Shown here piece after piece: positions 12,001-22,428 of a stretch of 64,000 bases of DNA. Below the pieces are notes generated by a model. The model saw only the letters and a list, made by a program, of their open reading frames with translations. It ran no database searches and was not told the DNA's origin. The stretch spans positions 372,001 to 436,000 of the forward strand of contig JAOWBW010000485.1 of the NCBI GenBank assembly GCA_026119855.1. The letters are read 5' to 3'. The number at the start of each line of letters is the position of its first letter. Position 1 is the first letter of the stretch. The translations under genes and the position numbers were made by a program. The stretch comes from Campanula takesimana (lineage: Eukaryota; Streptophyta; Magnoliopsida; Asterales; Campanulaceae).

Positions 12001-12600
12001 AATATGGGAAGTTAAAATACCTCATAAGCTACTACTCCATCCGTCCCAGAGTATAACTCCACCCTCCCATTTGCGCGGAGATTAAGAAATGATGGAAGTG
12101 ATGTAAGTATTGTGAGTATGAAAAGTGAGGTAGGAGAGTGAAGGTGGGGTAAGGAATAGTAAATTGATAGGTGTTGTGAGTATAAAAGTAAAGTAGGAGA
12201 GAGAATGAGTGGGAGTAGTAGTAAAGATTCTTTGTCATTTTTGGAAGTGGACATGTACTCTGGGACGGACTAAAAAGTAAAGGTGAACTTATATTCTGAG
12301 ACGACTCTGAGAGGGAGGGAGTATTTGTTTGTCACCAAAAAGAATGCGTCATATATATATGGGTGTGTGTGTATCACAGTAGACTTGCAGCAGAATCAGT
12401 TTTATAGTTTTTATGATGGGTAGATATAACACTTTGTTATGTTGTCTTGTACTACTTCAGATGAAGCTGTTGGTGCTCTACATAGTGCTGGAGCAATCTC
12501 AGTCATCAGATCAGCTCGAGGTTCAGTCGAGGATGCTGATATTGAGGACCACAAGTCCAAGTTGCTCAAGAGATTTCAAGATCTCAAGTATGATGTTTAG
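6014..12600 (+). CDS. ARM-repeat-like protein, probably mitochondrial
   Basis: Six phase-consistent exons: 6014-6046, 6130-6190, 6870-6977, 7051-7149, 7802-7927, 12461-12600 (188 codons before TAG). The N-terminus MIRNLAPQLRSHLCRRKPVN continues with LLQSRHFCSSY. It is Arg-rich and lacks acidic residues, as expected of a mitochondrial presequence. Residues about 47-63 (FKLIFVGTATLVGSQIF) are hydrophobic and could span a membrane. The C-terminal half (MGGAKGLLNMLETAKDNHTR, SEALKAIAALAHS, EAVGALHSAGAISVIRSA) reads like armadillo-type helical repeats, and the protein ends KSKLLKRFQDLKYDV. I recognise the fold type, not a characterised orthologue. The ATG at 6014 follows GTG and is the first ATG in frame. 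The last intron is 4.5 kb and filled with MITEs and a Mutator-like element. Confidence 0.8.
7938..8185. mobile_element. Stowaway-type MITE (GAGTGGG subfamily)
   Basis: Perfect ends CTCCCTCCGTCCCAT / ATGGGACGGAGGGAG with TA on both sides. The interior has GTGAGTATGAAAAGTGAG, shared with 12035, 24878, 26417 and 36074. Starts 10 bp after the exon 5 donor. Confidence 0.88.
8188..8444. mobile_element. Stowaway-type MITE abutting the previous one
   Basis: Ends CTCCCTCTGTCCCAGAAAG / CTTTCCGGGATAGAGGGAG. Shares the TA at 8186-8187 with its neighbour; right TA at 8445-8446. The interior TTGGTCAAAGTTCATA also occurs in 57823-58057. Confidence 0.86.
9040..9790. repeat. degenerate short-repeat array in the Mutator-like element
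   Basis: Some twenty variants of CAGTTGTGTGATTT, CAGTTGTATGATTTC and TTTCTCAATTG follow one another, and longer blocks are duplicated (compare 9330-9440 with 9435-9545). Repeat-rich subterminal regions are common in Mutator-like elements. Confidence 0.75.
10271..10498 (-). pseudogene. captured 5' gene fragment, unknown parent
   Basis: On the minus strand a plant-like 5' leader (CT-rich, CTCTCGCGCGATTTCTC near 10710) precedes ATG and 75 codons starting MEGFKFKSKCTAADNNFF and ending FQQNTIPD. Base composition and the GA/CT-rich leader are unlike the surrounding AT-rich DNA. I do not recognise the protein. Its position between the ends of a Mutator-like element suggests capture of a promoter-proximal exon. 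Whether it is transcribed is unknown. Confidence 0.45.
11040..11208. mobile_element. Stowaway-type MITE, right half
   Basis: CTTTTTGGGACAATGAAAC and GATCATTTTGGGACAGAGGGAG then TA match the right half of the ~180 bp subfamily. The left half is missing or heavily diverged. Confidence 0.5.
11904..11988. mobile_element. short Stowaway-type MITE remnant
   Basis: GTCCCTCCGCCCCAAAATGA at the left and TGTTTTGGGATGGAGA at the right; only about 85 bp long and internally deleted. Confidence 0.45.
12035..12321. mobile_element. Stowaway-type MITE (GAGTGGG subfamily)
   Basis: Ends CTCCATCCGTCCCAGAG / CTGAGAGGGAGGGAG, TA on both sides. The interior GGAGAGAGAATGAGTGGGA is shared with other long MITEs here. 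About 140 bp upstream of the last exon of the ARM-like gene. Confidence 0.8.
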
Positions 12601-13160
12601 GATACCATCATATATTCAGCTACTGGAGTACTTAGAATAGAGTTGCGGAAGGAAGCTGATTGGCCAGTTTTACATGATTAATGGACAAGAATGTACCCTT
12701 TTACTGAAGCAACATAAAGAATCAAATAATTTCTGCTTCCTGCTACACCTTCTATGTTCTTATTTTGCCCTGTAATTTGAAAGGTGTTCTAGGACAAAGG
12801 GACTATCATTTTTGGGACGGAGGGAGTATAATGTTTCTGGTACCCACTATCTCACAGCCACACACACCTTAAATTTGTAAGAACGCCCATTTAATAAAAG
12901 TAAGAAGTAATTTGATTATTTCTTCAGCAAGTACGCAACATGTGAACTAATAATAAAAGAAGCAAAATAGGTGAGTGAATATGGTGAAACATCAATTATT
13001 GGGGCAAGTTGGAAAGATAAGATCTTCATGATGTCAGAGCGGTAGCTGTGTGTGTGAGTTAGCCTCAATGAGACAATGGATTTGATACCTACTTGATATT
13101 GTTGCCATCACATAGGAAATGAGGATAACATTAGAAAAATCCATCCATATTTTTGTAATA

Positions 13161-13346
13161 CTCCCTCCGTCCCAAAATCCAAAATGATCTTCTCATTTGA
13201 CATTTTTTATTGTCCCAAAAAATTCTTCACATTTCTACAACGTAGGCTTAGAAGTGCCCAAACAAAACATGACTAGTGAATCAAGTGTTCGTATCCTTAA
13301 AAAGTTTGAATAGTCAAATATGAAGATCATTTTGGGACGGAGGGAG
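13161..13346. mobile_element. Stowaway-type MITE, ~180 bp subfamily
   Basis: CTCCCTCCGTCCCAAAAT at the left, ATTTTGGGACGGAGGGAG at the right, TA on both sides. Confidence 0.88.
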
Positions 13347-13391
13347 TACCAAGTATCACCCTTTTCTTTTTGGCCCGTCTCATAATAAATA

Positions 13392-13670
13392 CTCCCTCCG
13401 TCCCACCTCACTTGAGACCTAAGAGGTGGGCACGGTAACTAAGGAAAAATAATAAAATATGTAAAATGTGGTAGAAAATGAAGAGAGAGAATGAGTGGGG
13501 TTAAAAGTAGGTTGGTTGAATAAATTGTGTGGTGGAAAATGAAGAGAGAGAATGAGTGGGTGGAGTAGATTGAATATAAAATAATAAAATCATGGCTATT
13601 TTAGGGGTCTCAAGTGAAGTGGGACGGCCCAAAATGGAATAAAATCTCAAGTGAGGTGGGACAGAGGGAG
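13392..13670. mobile_element. Stowaway-type MITE
   Basis: Ends CTCCCTCCGTCCCACCTCAC / GTGAGGTGGGACAGAGGGAG with TA on both sides. The interior carries a directly repeated GTGGAAAATGAAGAGAGAG. Confidence 0.88.
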
Positions 13671-13689
13671 TATAGCATTTCCAAATAAA

Positions 13690-13991
13690 TTTTTAAGAAA
13701 ATAGTCTTAAAGCAATCATTCAGATGGCACGACGTCTATGGCAAGAGGAATAGCAGATGGCGCAAGGATGTTTATGGCAAGCAAACTACTAGATGGCGCG
13801 AGGACGTCTATGAAGGATTGCAACATCAACTTGTAGAAGCAAATATCATTCGCTCCATAGGAACTTGTAATAGACAGGGCTATAGATCGGCAGGGCTTTA
13901 GATAAGACTGTAATAGATTCCATAGGAATTTGTAAATGATGGCAATTGCCTTGAAATGAATGATATAGTTCAGTTGTTCAAAAAAAAAAAA
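13690..13991 (+). repeat. retroposon-like 3' end with A tail
   Basis: Three degenerate copies of CAGATGGC(G/A)CGACGTCTATGG lead into a unique stretch that ends GTTGTTC followed by an A run (13979-13990). An A-terminated tail suggests the 3' end of a LINE or SINE, but no coding frame or promoter box was recognised. Confidence 0.3.
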
Positions 13992-14048
13992 CTATCAATA
14001 TTGTTCGTTCCCAAAGATGACTAAATAATCAAGATATATACTCCTTAT

Positions 14049-16558
14049 TTACACTTGCTGTCCAAATGACTGTACACTGGTGGAGATGGCGATAGCGCTG
14101 GTTACAACCGCAATGACTATCACCACTACTGCCATTATCCTATCCTTTCTTGTCGATATTCCATGAACATCTCTGTCAATGCAACAAAAACGTACATTAG
14201 ATAGAAAAAAAACATCACTTACTAAAATTCTGCGATTACTATAAGAACAGAGATTTAGGAAGAAACCTACCTTAAAACAATCGCACCTGGGAAAATAAAT
14301 GCAATGCAAGCAACAGTCGTTGATCCCATGAACTGGAAGAAGTACCAAATATTTGGAATGGCTATTGCCACTATGTATACGAATGTCAGCTGAATACAGG
14401 TGAGTAATACAAATCTTCTTTTATCTGTTGCTAACAAAGCCTTCTTTGGAAATATAAGTTCATCAACATTAACCCTTAACGTAAAATGAATAACGGGGAA
14501 GACAAGAATCAGGTGGATTGCATAGCTTAATCTAACAATATCGTTTACTAATAACCCAATTGGGGAATCAGAATGCTGATCAAAGTTTACAAGCACATCA
14601 GCGTGGATTGAATCGCCAAATAGAAGGTACCCAACGAACCCCACAGCAAAGTAGATTGTGACTGTCAGCATGAGTGAGATTCTGACAGCTTTGCTTATAT
14701 TCGATGTTTTGCTGAGCTCTGCTCTTACCGGATGAACTGTATTTGAAAGGGGAAACCTAAGAGTCCTCAAACATCCATACAAATTAAACAAGATAATTTT
14801 GTTTATTTTAGATTGAATATATCAAGAATGCAAATATAATGAATACTCCCTCCGTCCCAAAATGATCTTCCCATTTGACTATTCAAACTTTTTAAGAATA
14901 TGAACACTTTCTTCACTAGCCCAGTTTCATTTATGCACTTTTAAGCCTAAATCATAGAAATGGGAAAAACTTTATGAGACAATGAAAAATGAAAAGTATG
15001 AAGATCATTTTGGGACAAATGGAGTATATCTTACTCGTGACATGGCAAGCAAGGCCTGTTGCGTAGACTGGAATGGTGGTGAAGAGTTGGAAGACAGAGA
15101 CTCCATTGTCAAAGTCCGGTATGAGTCTTAACTCTTGGGTTTCGCCTTGCCACATAGCATAGATGGCCAGTCCTGTGCTTATAACAACAAACACGACCGC
15201 CAGAAGAATTGATAGTGCTGAAGCATGGCGTAGTGATTCTGCAAGGTAGTATTGTTATTAAATTTTCTTTACTGTTTCATGAAATGATTGATCGATATTA
15301 CCATGTATATAATACTAGTGGTTACTAACCTACATGAGGCAAAAGGAGCAGCGGGAGCATAACAAAGAGTACAATGAAAAGGAGTGCACATGCTCGTGAA
15401 TTCCACCATTGAATACCAAACCATTCTTGTAAAACACCCAAGTGCAAGGTTCCTTCAGTTTCACTTCCTGACAGGACATCCCCTAACAACAAAACAATGG
15501 TTACTCCCTCGGTCGCACTTTCCTTTTGGAAAATCTCAAGATAAATGTAGCATTTCTAAATTAGAAAATACTAATATTAGTGCAATTATACGATTATGAA
15601 AGCAATGTACAAGTAAAGCACATTTTTTAAGAGTGTTGTTGTCCACACCAGTAATATTATTGAGCACACTCATAATTGTGCTTTACAACGTTGAACCATT
15701 TAAAGTTTCAATAAATAATTTTAAAAGGTGAACAACCACACCCATTTCTTTAAAAATTTTGACAAGTTAGATTGCAACACATTATGAAGTGGAGTACAAT
15801 TAATTAGACCACTTCCTCATTTTGTAATAATCAGATACTCCCTCTGTCCAAAATAACTGTCGCTTTTAGTCAATCAGATGTAACTTTGACCAATAATTTA
15901 AATAAGAAATATTGATGATAATAAAAATCTAAAATTAGTCATTGTATTATAATTAATAATACTTTTAATAACAATTTTTAGATTTTTATTAGGATCGTTA
16001 TTTTTGGTTTAAATTTAATTATCTAATCACTCATAATTAGATAATTCTTGGTAGATGTGAACAACACCACCCAATGAATATCCAAATATGCTCTTGGATA
16101 ATTATTATGGGATGGAGTGAGTAAGCTATATGAAGCACAAAAATCATAAAGTACCAAATTAGGAAAGTTCCCCACCTACCGATTATGATCAAGTAGATGA
16201 TAAGAGCTCCGAGATTGCTAATCATACAACACAGCTGGATCGCAACTGAACCAACCTTCCCAAACGATTCCGCCATTAGACCGCCATACGTGCTCGATTC
16301 CCCGGACTGTGTATACCTCAGTAGGAATTCGACGGTGACATCCACCAGTAAACCCATGACTAGAATGACGATAAACCCCGGAATTATGCCGAGCACCTTG
16401 AGGGTTGCCGGAATAGACATGATTCCGGCACCAATCATGCTGGTGGAAATATTAAACACGGCGCCGGAAATCGAAGCCGCATTCGTGATTTCAATTGGTT
16501 CGGTCTTTGGTAGAAGAGGAGCTGCTGCGGCGATGAGTTCTTTCTTTTCTGGTTTCAT
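14049..16558 (-). CDS. AVT6-type vacuolar amino acid transporter
   Basis: Minus-strand gene with five phase-consistent exons: 16558-16180, 15482-15330, 15238-15035, 14736-14271, 14172-14049 (441 aa). The protein belongs to the amino acid/auxin permease (SLC38-like) family. The first helix region reads SGAVFNISTSMIGAGIMSIP, then a second helix GIIPGFIVILVMGLLVDVT. Later come GALIIYLIII, ALLFIVLFVMLPLLLLPHVG, the cytosolic-loop signature HPVRAELSKTSNISKAVRIS, FAVGFVGYLLFGDSI, and a final helix ending in VQSFGQQV. About ten to eleven membrane segments are visible. Sequence and length fit plant AVT6 proteins, which export neutral or acidic amino acids from vacuoles or mediate their transport across endomembranes; the substrate cannot be read from sequence. 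Introns carry three MITEs. Confidence 0.88.
14846..15024. mobile_element. Stowaway-type MITE, ~180 bp subfamily
   Basis: Ends CTCCCTCCGTCCCAAAATGA / TCATTTTGGGACAAATGGAG, TA on both sides. In transporter intron 3, ending 10 bp from the exon 3 donor. Confidence 0.85.
15504..15794. mobile_element. Stowaway-like MITE, diverged
   Basis: Left CTCCCTCGGTCGCACTTTCC, right ATTATGAAGTGGAG, with TA flanks. Shares AAGCAATGTACAAGTAAAGC with the MITE halves at 2745-2770. In transporter intron 1. Confidence 0.5.
15838..16121. mobile_element. Stowaway-type MITE
   Basis: Left CTCCCTCTGTCCAAAATAAC, right TTATTATGGGATGGAGTGAG, TA on both sides. In transporter intron 1. Confidence 0.75.
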
Positions 16559-16919
16559 CGCCGGGAGCTCAATTGGAGAGTTTTTTTTTTTTTTTTTCTT
16601 TTTTTTTTTCCGCCTTTTCAGAAGTTGAACATTTTTGGAAATGACTGTTATTATTTATTATATAGTTGCACTAGTAGTACTCCCGTGCGATGCACGGTTA
16701 CTACATGCTTTCTTATTAATTTAAATCCATAAAAAATATAAAATTTTAGTTAAAAAGAAAACAACCTTTGCCTGAAGAAACTTACTCTCCCACTTCGTAA
16801 AAGAAGTCATGTCAACTCAAAAATAATATATTCGTAAACATTAAATGAAAAAACACCCATATCAAATTTAAAACTTTTTATTATCATATAAAAACAATTG
16901 CTAATTCAATTGAAAATTA

Positions 16920-17190
16920 ATACAACAACAACAACATTACCCCAGTGCCGCAAAGGCTCCCACCTATGGTGGGGTAAGGGGGGTCGGATGTACGCAGCCT
17001 TGCTCCTGTATTAAAGCACAGAGAGGCTGTTTCCAGATGACCCATGATGAAAATTGCGTCGAAAATTGCATGGACTGACTGCTGCTTCATCACAAAGAAG
17101 CGCAGACAGTTTAGTGACCCATTTTGCTTTATTCCATCATATTCCCAAGCCAAAAAATAGCGAGTCTTTGGCTCCATCGGAAATGATGGA
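16920..17190 (-). mobile_element. TS-type SINE
   Basis: Read on the minus strand, the element ends in AATGTTGTTGTTGTTGTA, the (TTG)n tail of TS/SolS-like plant SINEs. The preceding body reads AGAGGCTGTT on the plus strand near 17022 and GGGTCGGATGTACGCAGCC near 16981, a block I know from asterid SINEs. A short open frame through it is incidental. The 5' head near 17190 is not sharply defined. Confidence 0.65.
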
Positions 17191-17389
17191 AAGTCAATTG
17201 AAAATTAATACTAAGTAAATTTTTGTGTTAATACAAAATTCCGCCGAATTGGCTAGCTTCCTACAAATACTTTTGCCCCTCACTATTTTTCGGTTTCTAC
17301 TCGTTTAAGACTTGCCATCGATCAAAATCTAAGATTTGTAAAAGTTTTCTCTGAATTGCGGCCAACGTATTACTTCATGGTCATCAACT

Positions 17390-18777
17390 CTTTCCCTTTT
17401 CTCTCTTGATCATTTATAATCAATTCTCAAGATTTCAATTCTTCGCATATTATACTTAAAAAATTATCATAATTTACATTTTTAGATTTTTATTTATGCT
17501 TTAATTAAAAAAAAATCAGGAACCGACTTCCATATTATGTCGTGAAACATGTAATTATTTTCATGATTGACTTTCCATAAACTGTATTATAATTTTTCAA
17601 AATTTTAATTGATTTACACATTTTATTGACCAGCTTTTATGGATTCAATCTTCATATGTGTATTTTATTATTTCAATAGATAAATTATCCACATTCAATA
17701 TGGTCAATTTAAAATTATTATGTCCATAATTTTATGAAGAAAAAATCAATTAAAGTTTTTTTTTTCAATTTAAGATTGTTAGTTAAATTATACTTCCTAT
17801 GTCCTTTGTAAGATTTGTATATTGCTATTTTAAGTGTCCTGTATGAGATTTCTATTTCTCAAAATTGTAAAAAAAATTACTATTCAACTCACTCATTCTA
17901 TCTCAAACTTTACCTTTATACCCATAATACCAACAACTTACTATTTATTCCACTCGTGTATTTTCCCTCTTGGTCATTTATAATATGTTCTCAAAATTCA
18001 ATTCTCCACCTATTGTATTTAATAAAAATCTAAATTTACACTTTCATATTTTTATTTATACTTTGTTTTAATTTTTCGTATTAATCACATTCAACCTTAA
18101 AATTTTAAAATTATTTCCATATTTTCATTTGTACTTTGTTCATTTTTTTTTTCTGAAATCACTTTAATATATTTTATTTAAATTTGTCATAAAACAACTT
18201 TCATATTATACTATACAACATGTAATTACTTTCATAATTTACTTCCATAAATTGTATTATAATTTTCCAAATATTTAATTGATTAACACATTGTATTGAA
18301 TAATTTTTATGAATTCATTCTTCATATTTGTATTTTATTATTTCATTAGATAAATTATTTACATTCTATATATTCAGTATAAAATTATTAGTTCCTTAAT
18401 TTATGAAGAAAAAAATTCAATTAAAGCTTCCTTTTTTTTTCAATTTAAGGTTGTTAGTTAAATTATACTCCCTTCGTCCCGTGTAAGATTTCGATTTTAG
18501 CATTTTGGCGTCCCATATAAGTATTAATTTTTCGAAATGATAAAGAATCTTTATTATTCAACTCATTCATTTTATCTCCTTCTTTACTTTTGTAACCACA
18601 ACACCAACAACTTAATATTCATCCCACTCATGCCCTTTCCCTTCTTAATCTTTTATACTAATCAGTTTTAAAATTTCAATTCTCCTACTCAACTATCTAC
18701 ACTTACAAAATATTACATTTTTTTTTAAATTTTCGTGCATAACCTTATTTTAACAATTTAATATAGGATGGAGGGAG
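17390..18777. repeat. diverged ~680 bp tandem duplication ending in MITE copies
   Basis: Blocks recur about 680 bp apart: TATACTTCCTATGTCC at 17790 against TATACTCCCTTCGTCC at 18465, TTTATGGATTCAATCTTCAT at 17635 against TTTATGAATTCATTCTTCAT at 18306, and CTCTTGGTCATTTATAAT at 17967 against CTTCTTAATCTTTTATAC at 18640. Each unit starts with a Stowaway-like left end. The last stretch, 18468-18777, has both ends (CTCCCTTCGTCCCG / AGGATGGAGGGAG) and TA flanks. Confidence 0.6.
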
Positions 18778-19018
18778 TATATAAGAAAATTAAAATTTAA
18801 TAAGGGATACGTTATATGGTTTTCTAACGTGTTCCTAAGGCACGTGTTAAGCGATTTAAATAACTAATTCAACACATTTATATGCTTTCAATAATATGTA
18901 AGTTTACATATATAAAAAATATATTTTTATAATTAGAGAGAAAAAAAAAAACTAAAAGCTTTGTGTTGGTTGTATGAGTATTGAATAGTGAGACTAATCT
19001 AATGCCCGTTTCCAATAA

Positions 19019-19230
19019 GGGCAATGCTAGGGGCACAAAAAAAGTTCACAAAATGATGGATACAAAATGAGGTGGCGATATTTTATTGGTCACATCGATA
19101 GTGGACCCGACACACTCTAATTAAAAACACCAATAAAATTTTGACATCTCATTCTGCAAACCAAATTTTTTGACATCTCATTTTATAGACCAGATTTTAT
19201 GGCACTTTTTGTGACTTTATATTTAGCCTT
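19019..19230. mobile_element. MITE with GCAATGCTAGGGGCAC end
   Basis: Copy 1 of a family whose body includes ATTTTATTGGT, GTGGACCCG and ACACTCTAATTAAAAACACC. The right end TATTTAGCCTTA resembles that of copy 3. Confidence 0.65.
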
Positions 19231-19261
19231 ACAAGAATTTTACCCTACTCCATAGACCCTT

Positions 19262-19870
19262 TTCCCAAGTTCCAAAAACCCAATAGATAAGTTTCCTCCC
19301 CTTCCCAAATCGTCTCTAACTCTCACGTTCTCTCTCTAGTTCTTTCCCTACAATTCTATCTTCCATAATTTCTCTCCATCAAAGACAAAGCCGCAGTCTC
19401 TACATCGTTCGTTGACTCGTTCGTAGTCTTCGATTACCGCTGCCGCCAACGGCTACTCCAGCCTCTGCCTCTTTACCTCCGGTAAATCTACCTCATCCCA
19501 CCGCAGATCTGTTTCTTAATGTTCTTGACTCCTCTATCCAACCACCAATGTGCATATCCCCAAATTTGGCGAACCCGGTAAACTCCAATATCAATTTCGG
19601 GCCTCTGCCCTAAAATCAACATCAAAATCAAGACTCATGAGCCTCCATCCGTGATTCCGATTTGAAACTGTAGTTGGGTTTGGGTTTTTATTTTTTTCCT
19701 TCTATTATTGTTTTGGGATTATGTTTTGTACTGCCTCTGATGTCATTCAATTGCATGAGATTTACCCTTTATGTGTATGTAATTCCTGAATGGAGTAGGT
19801 CTCAGTTTGGACATTTGCTGTGGAAGAGTGAACAGCCCCGCTGGACCCTCGTCTTTCCTTTTCTTTACCC
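19262..19870 (+). other. gene-like leader without a recognised coding frame
   Basis: Sequence composition changes sharply to CT-rich with genic k-mers (CTCTCTCTAGTTCTTTCCC, GATTACCGCTGCCGCCAAC) and a donor-like CCG|GTAAAT, then a T-rich intron-like stretch. It looks like the 5' UTR and first exon of a gene or a captured fragment. No ATG frame of convincing length follows. Confidence 0.3.
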
Positions 19871-20186
19871 AAACTAAAGTTGTTTATTACAAAAAATGCC
19901 ACTGAAAATTTGTGCGGGAACACTGTTCCTAAGGAGATCTTGCTTTTATACTCCTATATAGTAAGATAAGATTAGTATATGGTATGTATTCAAGGGATGC
20001 AAATACAACTTTACTCCTACATATCACAATCATAATATACCCCACCTGTCTAGATAAGTGTTTCTTATCTTAAATGAACATTTTTGAAATATTTTTTTAG
20101 CAACATTTTAAGATAATTATTGATTTTCTCCATTCTTTATTATCACTTTTGTTAATTTTTGTTGTATTTATTGAGATTATATATAA

Positions 20187-20355
20187 GAGCAATGCTAGGG
20201 GCACAAAATAAGCTCACAAAATGAGGTGTCGATATTTTATTGGTTGCATCGATAATGGACCCGCCACACTCTAATTAAAAACACCAATAAAATCATTACA
20301 CCTAGGATTTTGTGAGCAAGATTTTGTGACTTTTTTGTGCTCCTAGTATTATTCT
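20187..20355. mobile_element. MITE with GCAATGCTAGGGGCAC ends
   Basis: Best-preserved copy: GAGCAATGCTAGGGGCACAA at the left and TTGTGCTCCTAGTATTATTC at the right are inverted copies. Terminal inverted repeats extend to about 40 bp (ATAAGCTCACAAAATGAGG / CTTGCTCACAAAATCC on the other strand). The superfamily is unclear because the target duplication is not sharp; hAT-type is likely. Confidence 0.72.
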
Positions 20356-21031
20356 ATATACATAAGAGTTGTGTTGTTGAGTTATTTAATTTTGACAATA
20401 TAATAAATTTCTCTTGTTGAGAGCCTAGGATTTCTCTCTATTGTTGAGAACTATAATTTTCTCTCATTTGTTGAGAGCATTTGATTTCTCTCATTTATTA
20501 TTGGGAGCTTATGTTTATTTGTTGCTTTCTTTATCAAACAATTGTGACGTATTTCTCATTCGTTCATAATGAAGTGGGGATGTCACCGTTCATTTTATGC
20601 GTGGGTGTTTTGTGGTTTTTGGGATGTCTCGTAGACGTTTCCTCGTCCACCCGGATTCTTTAGCACACTAAGTGCTCAGCTCAAAATCTTATCCGACAAG
20701 GGATTTTTTGAATGTTAGATTGCGGTAGTATACAAGTTTTGCTTGGAGTCAAATTCGATCATCTCAAAATTAAGATTAGAAGATTCATTGTTGTATGTTT
20801 GAATATGAAACTACTATTGATATTTGGGATGAGCCTTCGGTCTTTGTGGAGTGTTGCCTCTTTTATTATTGTGCTAAAATTGAATTTGTCGTTTTCTCAA
20901 AAAGAAAAAGGATAATTATTCATTCTCAAAAGAAAATTAATAGGTGTGTCCCGAAATAACTGTGCAGTATTTATCAATTTCAGAATTTTTATGATTTTTT
21001 TTTTTATACTTACACACATTATCAACACTTA

Positions 21032-21438
21032 GGGCAACTCCAATGGTAGTCCTTACTCCATGGGTATCAAGACCAAATTTTGATACCCATGGACACTATT
21101 CACATGTGTATTAAAAAATCATCTCCAATCATAAATATCAAATTTTTTGTATCAAACTATTTTTTTAGTGAAAAAAATTCTTAATATTTTTAATATAATA
21201 AATAAAATCAAAATATGATCATTGTTTTAATTAATTATTTTACTATAAAATATTAGCTTTGAAAATTTGAATATTTAAAAAGTCCATCTCACATGATGGT
21301 TCTTAGCAAGGTAGCAAATTTACTACCTTTACTAGGACTACACAAAAAATTGATGCCTACACTTTTTACTATTGGAGATACTAGGACCTTCACATGGGTA
21401 TCAAAATTTGGTTTTGATACCCATTGTTGGAGTTGCCC
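21032..21438. mobile_element. Tourist-like (PIF/Harbinger) MITE
   Basis: Ends GGGCAACTCCAATGG / TGTTGGAGTTGCCC and a 3 bp TTA duplication (21029-21031, 21439-21441). Subterminal inverted blocks ATTTTGATACCCATG / ATGGGTATCAAAATT. A TTA duplication is the mark of PIF/Harbinger elements. Confidence 0.87.
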
Positions 21439-21489
21439 TTATCAATATTTTTTTTTATATAAAAAAATCGGTACATGATATTATGTGAT

Positions 21490-21672
21490 GGCAATGCTAG
21501 AGACACAAAAAAGTTTACAAGATGATTGATAAAAAATGAGGTGGCGAATATATTATTGGTTGCATCGATTGTGGACCCATCACACTCTAATTAAAAGCAC
21601 CCATAAAACTTTGACACATCATTTTGTGAGCCAAGTTTTATGAGATTTTATTGTTACTCTGTATTTAGCCTT
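21490..21672. mobile_element. MITE with GCAATGCTAGAGACAC end
   Basis: Copy 3 of the family at 19019 and 20187, sharing GTTGCATCGATTGTGGACCC and CACTCTAATTAAAAGCACC. Confidence 0.65.
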
Positions 21673-22428
21673 ATGGGATAGAGACATGGAATCTTGAAAG
21701 AGAAATGCTATTTTCGCTTTTATTGTTAATATTAATAAATTTTGAGTAATAATTTTAAGTTAATTTATCAATAAATATTTATAAATTTGTACTAATGTCA
21801 AGAAATTAGTACTCTCGATTCAGGCAATTCCAAATATTACTTTTAAGGCAGAAGGAATAGTATATGTTTTTTTTTTCCTTTTGAAAGCAGAAGGAATAGT
21901 ACATTACTACTCCATCCGTCCCGTACTTATTGTTACTTATTTTTATTTTGGGCATCTCATACTTATTGTTACTTACTTAAATCATTCATTTTTCTCTCTT
22001 ATCTACTTAGAACAACTATCCACTAACTTATTTTCTCTATCCTACTCACTCACGATACTTACTTTTCCAACATATTTTAATCTCCGTACAATCTCATTTG
22101 GTAGCAATACTTATCCACTAACTTTATTTCTCTCTCCTACCCACTCACAAAACTTAATTTTCCAACATATTTTCTTAATATCTTTACAATCTTATCAGAG
22201 GCCCATACGGCCATACCAAATCTAAAACAAAACCCAAATAACAAGCCCATTCGACGACTCGGTCCTATTTTGTGCTGGAATATCCGAAATCTGGCAATAG
22301 CGAATAATTTATTTATTCTTTTGATAATCCCCTCTACCCACTTTTCCCTTTCCCTTTTCCATCAATTCCATTTCCACCACCAAGTCCAACCCCCGCAACG
22401 CCGTGTGAACAAACGAACAACAATAACA

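Larger units (their letters stand above)
12601..14048. other. convergent intergenic region, MITE-rich
   Basis: Lies between the 3' ends of the ARM-like gene and the transporter gene. Contains a MITE right end at 12787-12826 (GGGACGGAGGGAG), two complete MITEs (13161-13346, 13392-13670) and a retroposon-like tail (13690-13991). No gene seen. Confidence 0.6.
16559..22428. other. 5.9 kb intergenic region between divergent genes
   Basis: Separates the 5' ends of the transporter (-) and alpha-SNAP (+). Contains T runs at 16580-16610 (transporter 5' UTR), a SINE, a diverged tandem duplication, MITEs of three kinds and a gene-like leader (19262-19870). 21906 onward starts with a MITE left end (CTCCATCCGTCCCGTAC) lacking a partner. 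The alpha-SNAP promoter and 5' UTR occupy about 22200-22428. No complete gene seen. Confidence 0.6.

Noticed and set aside
16917..17177. 86-codon minus-strand frame
   Set aside because: Lies entirely in a TS-type SINE; includes the (TTG)n tail as a poly-Leu end.
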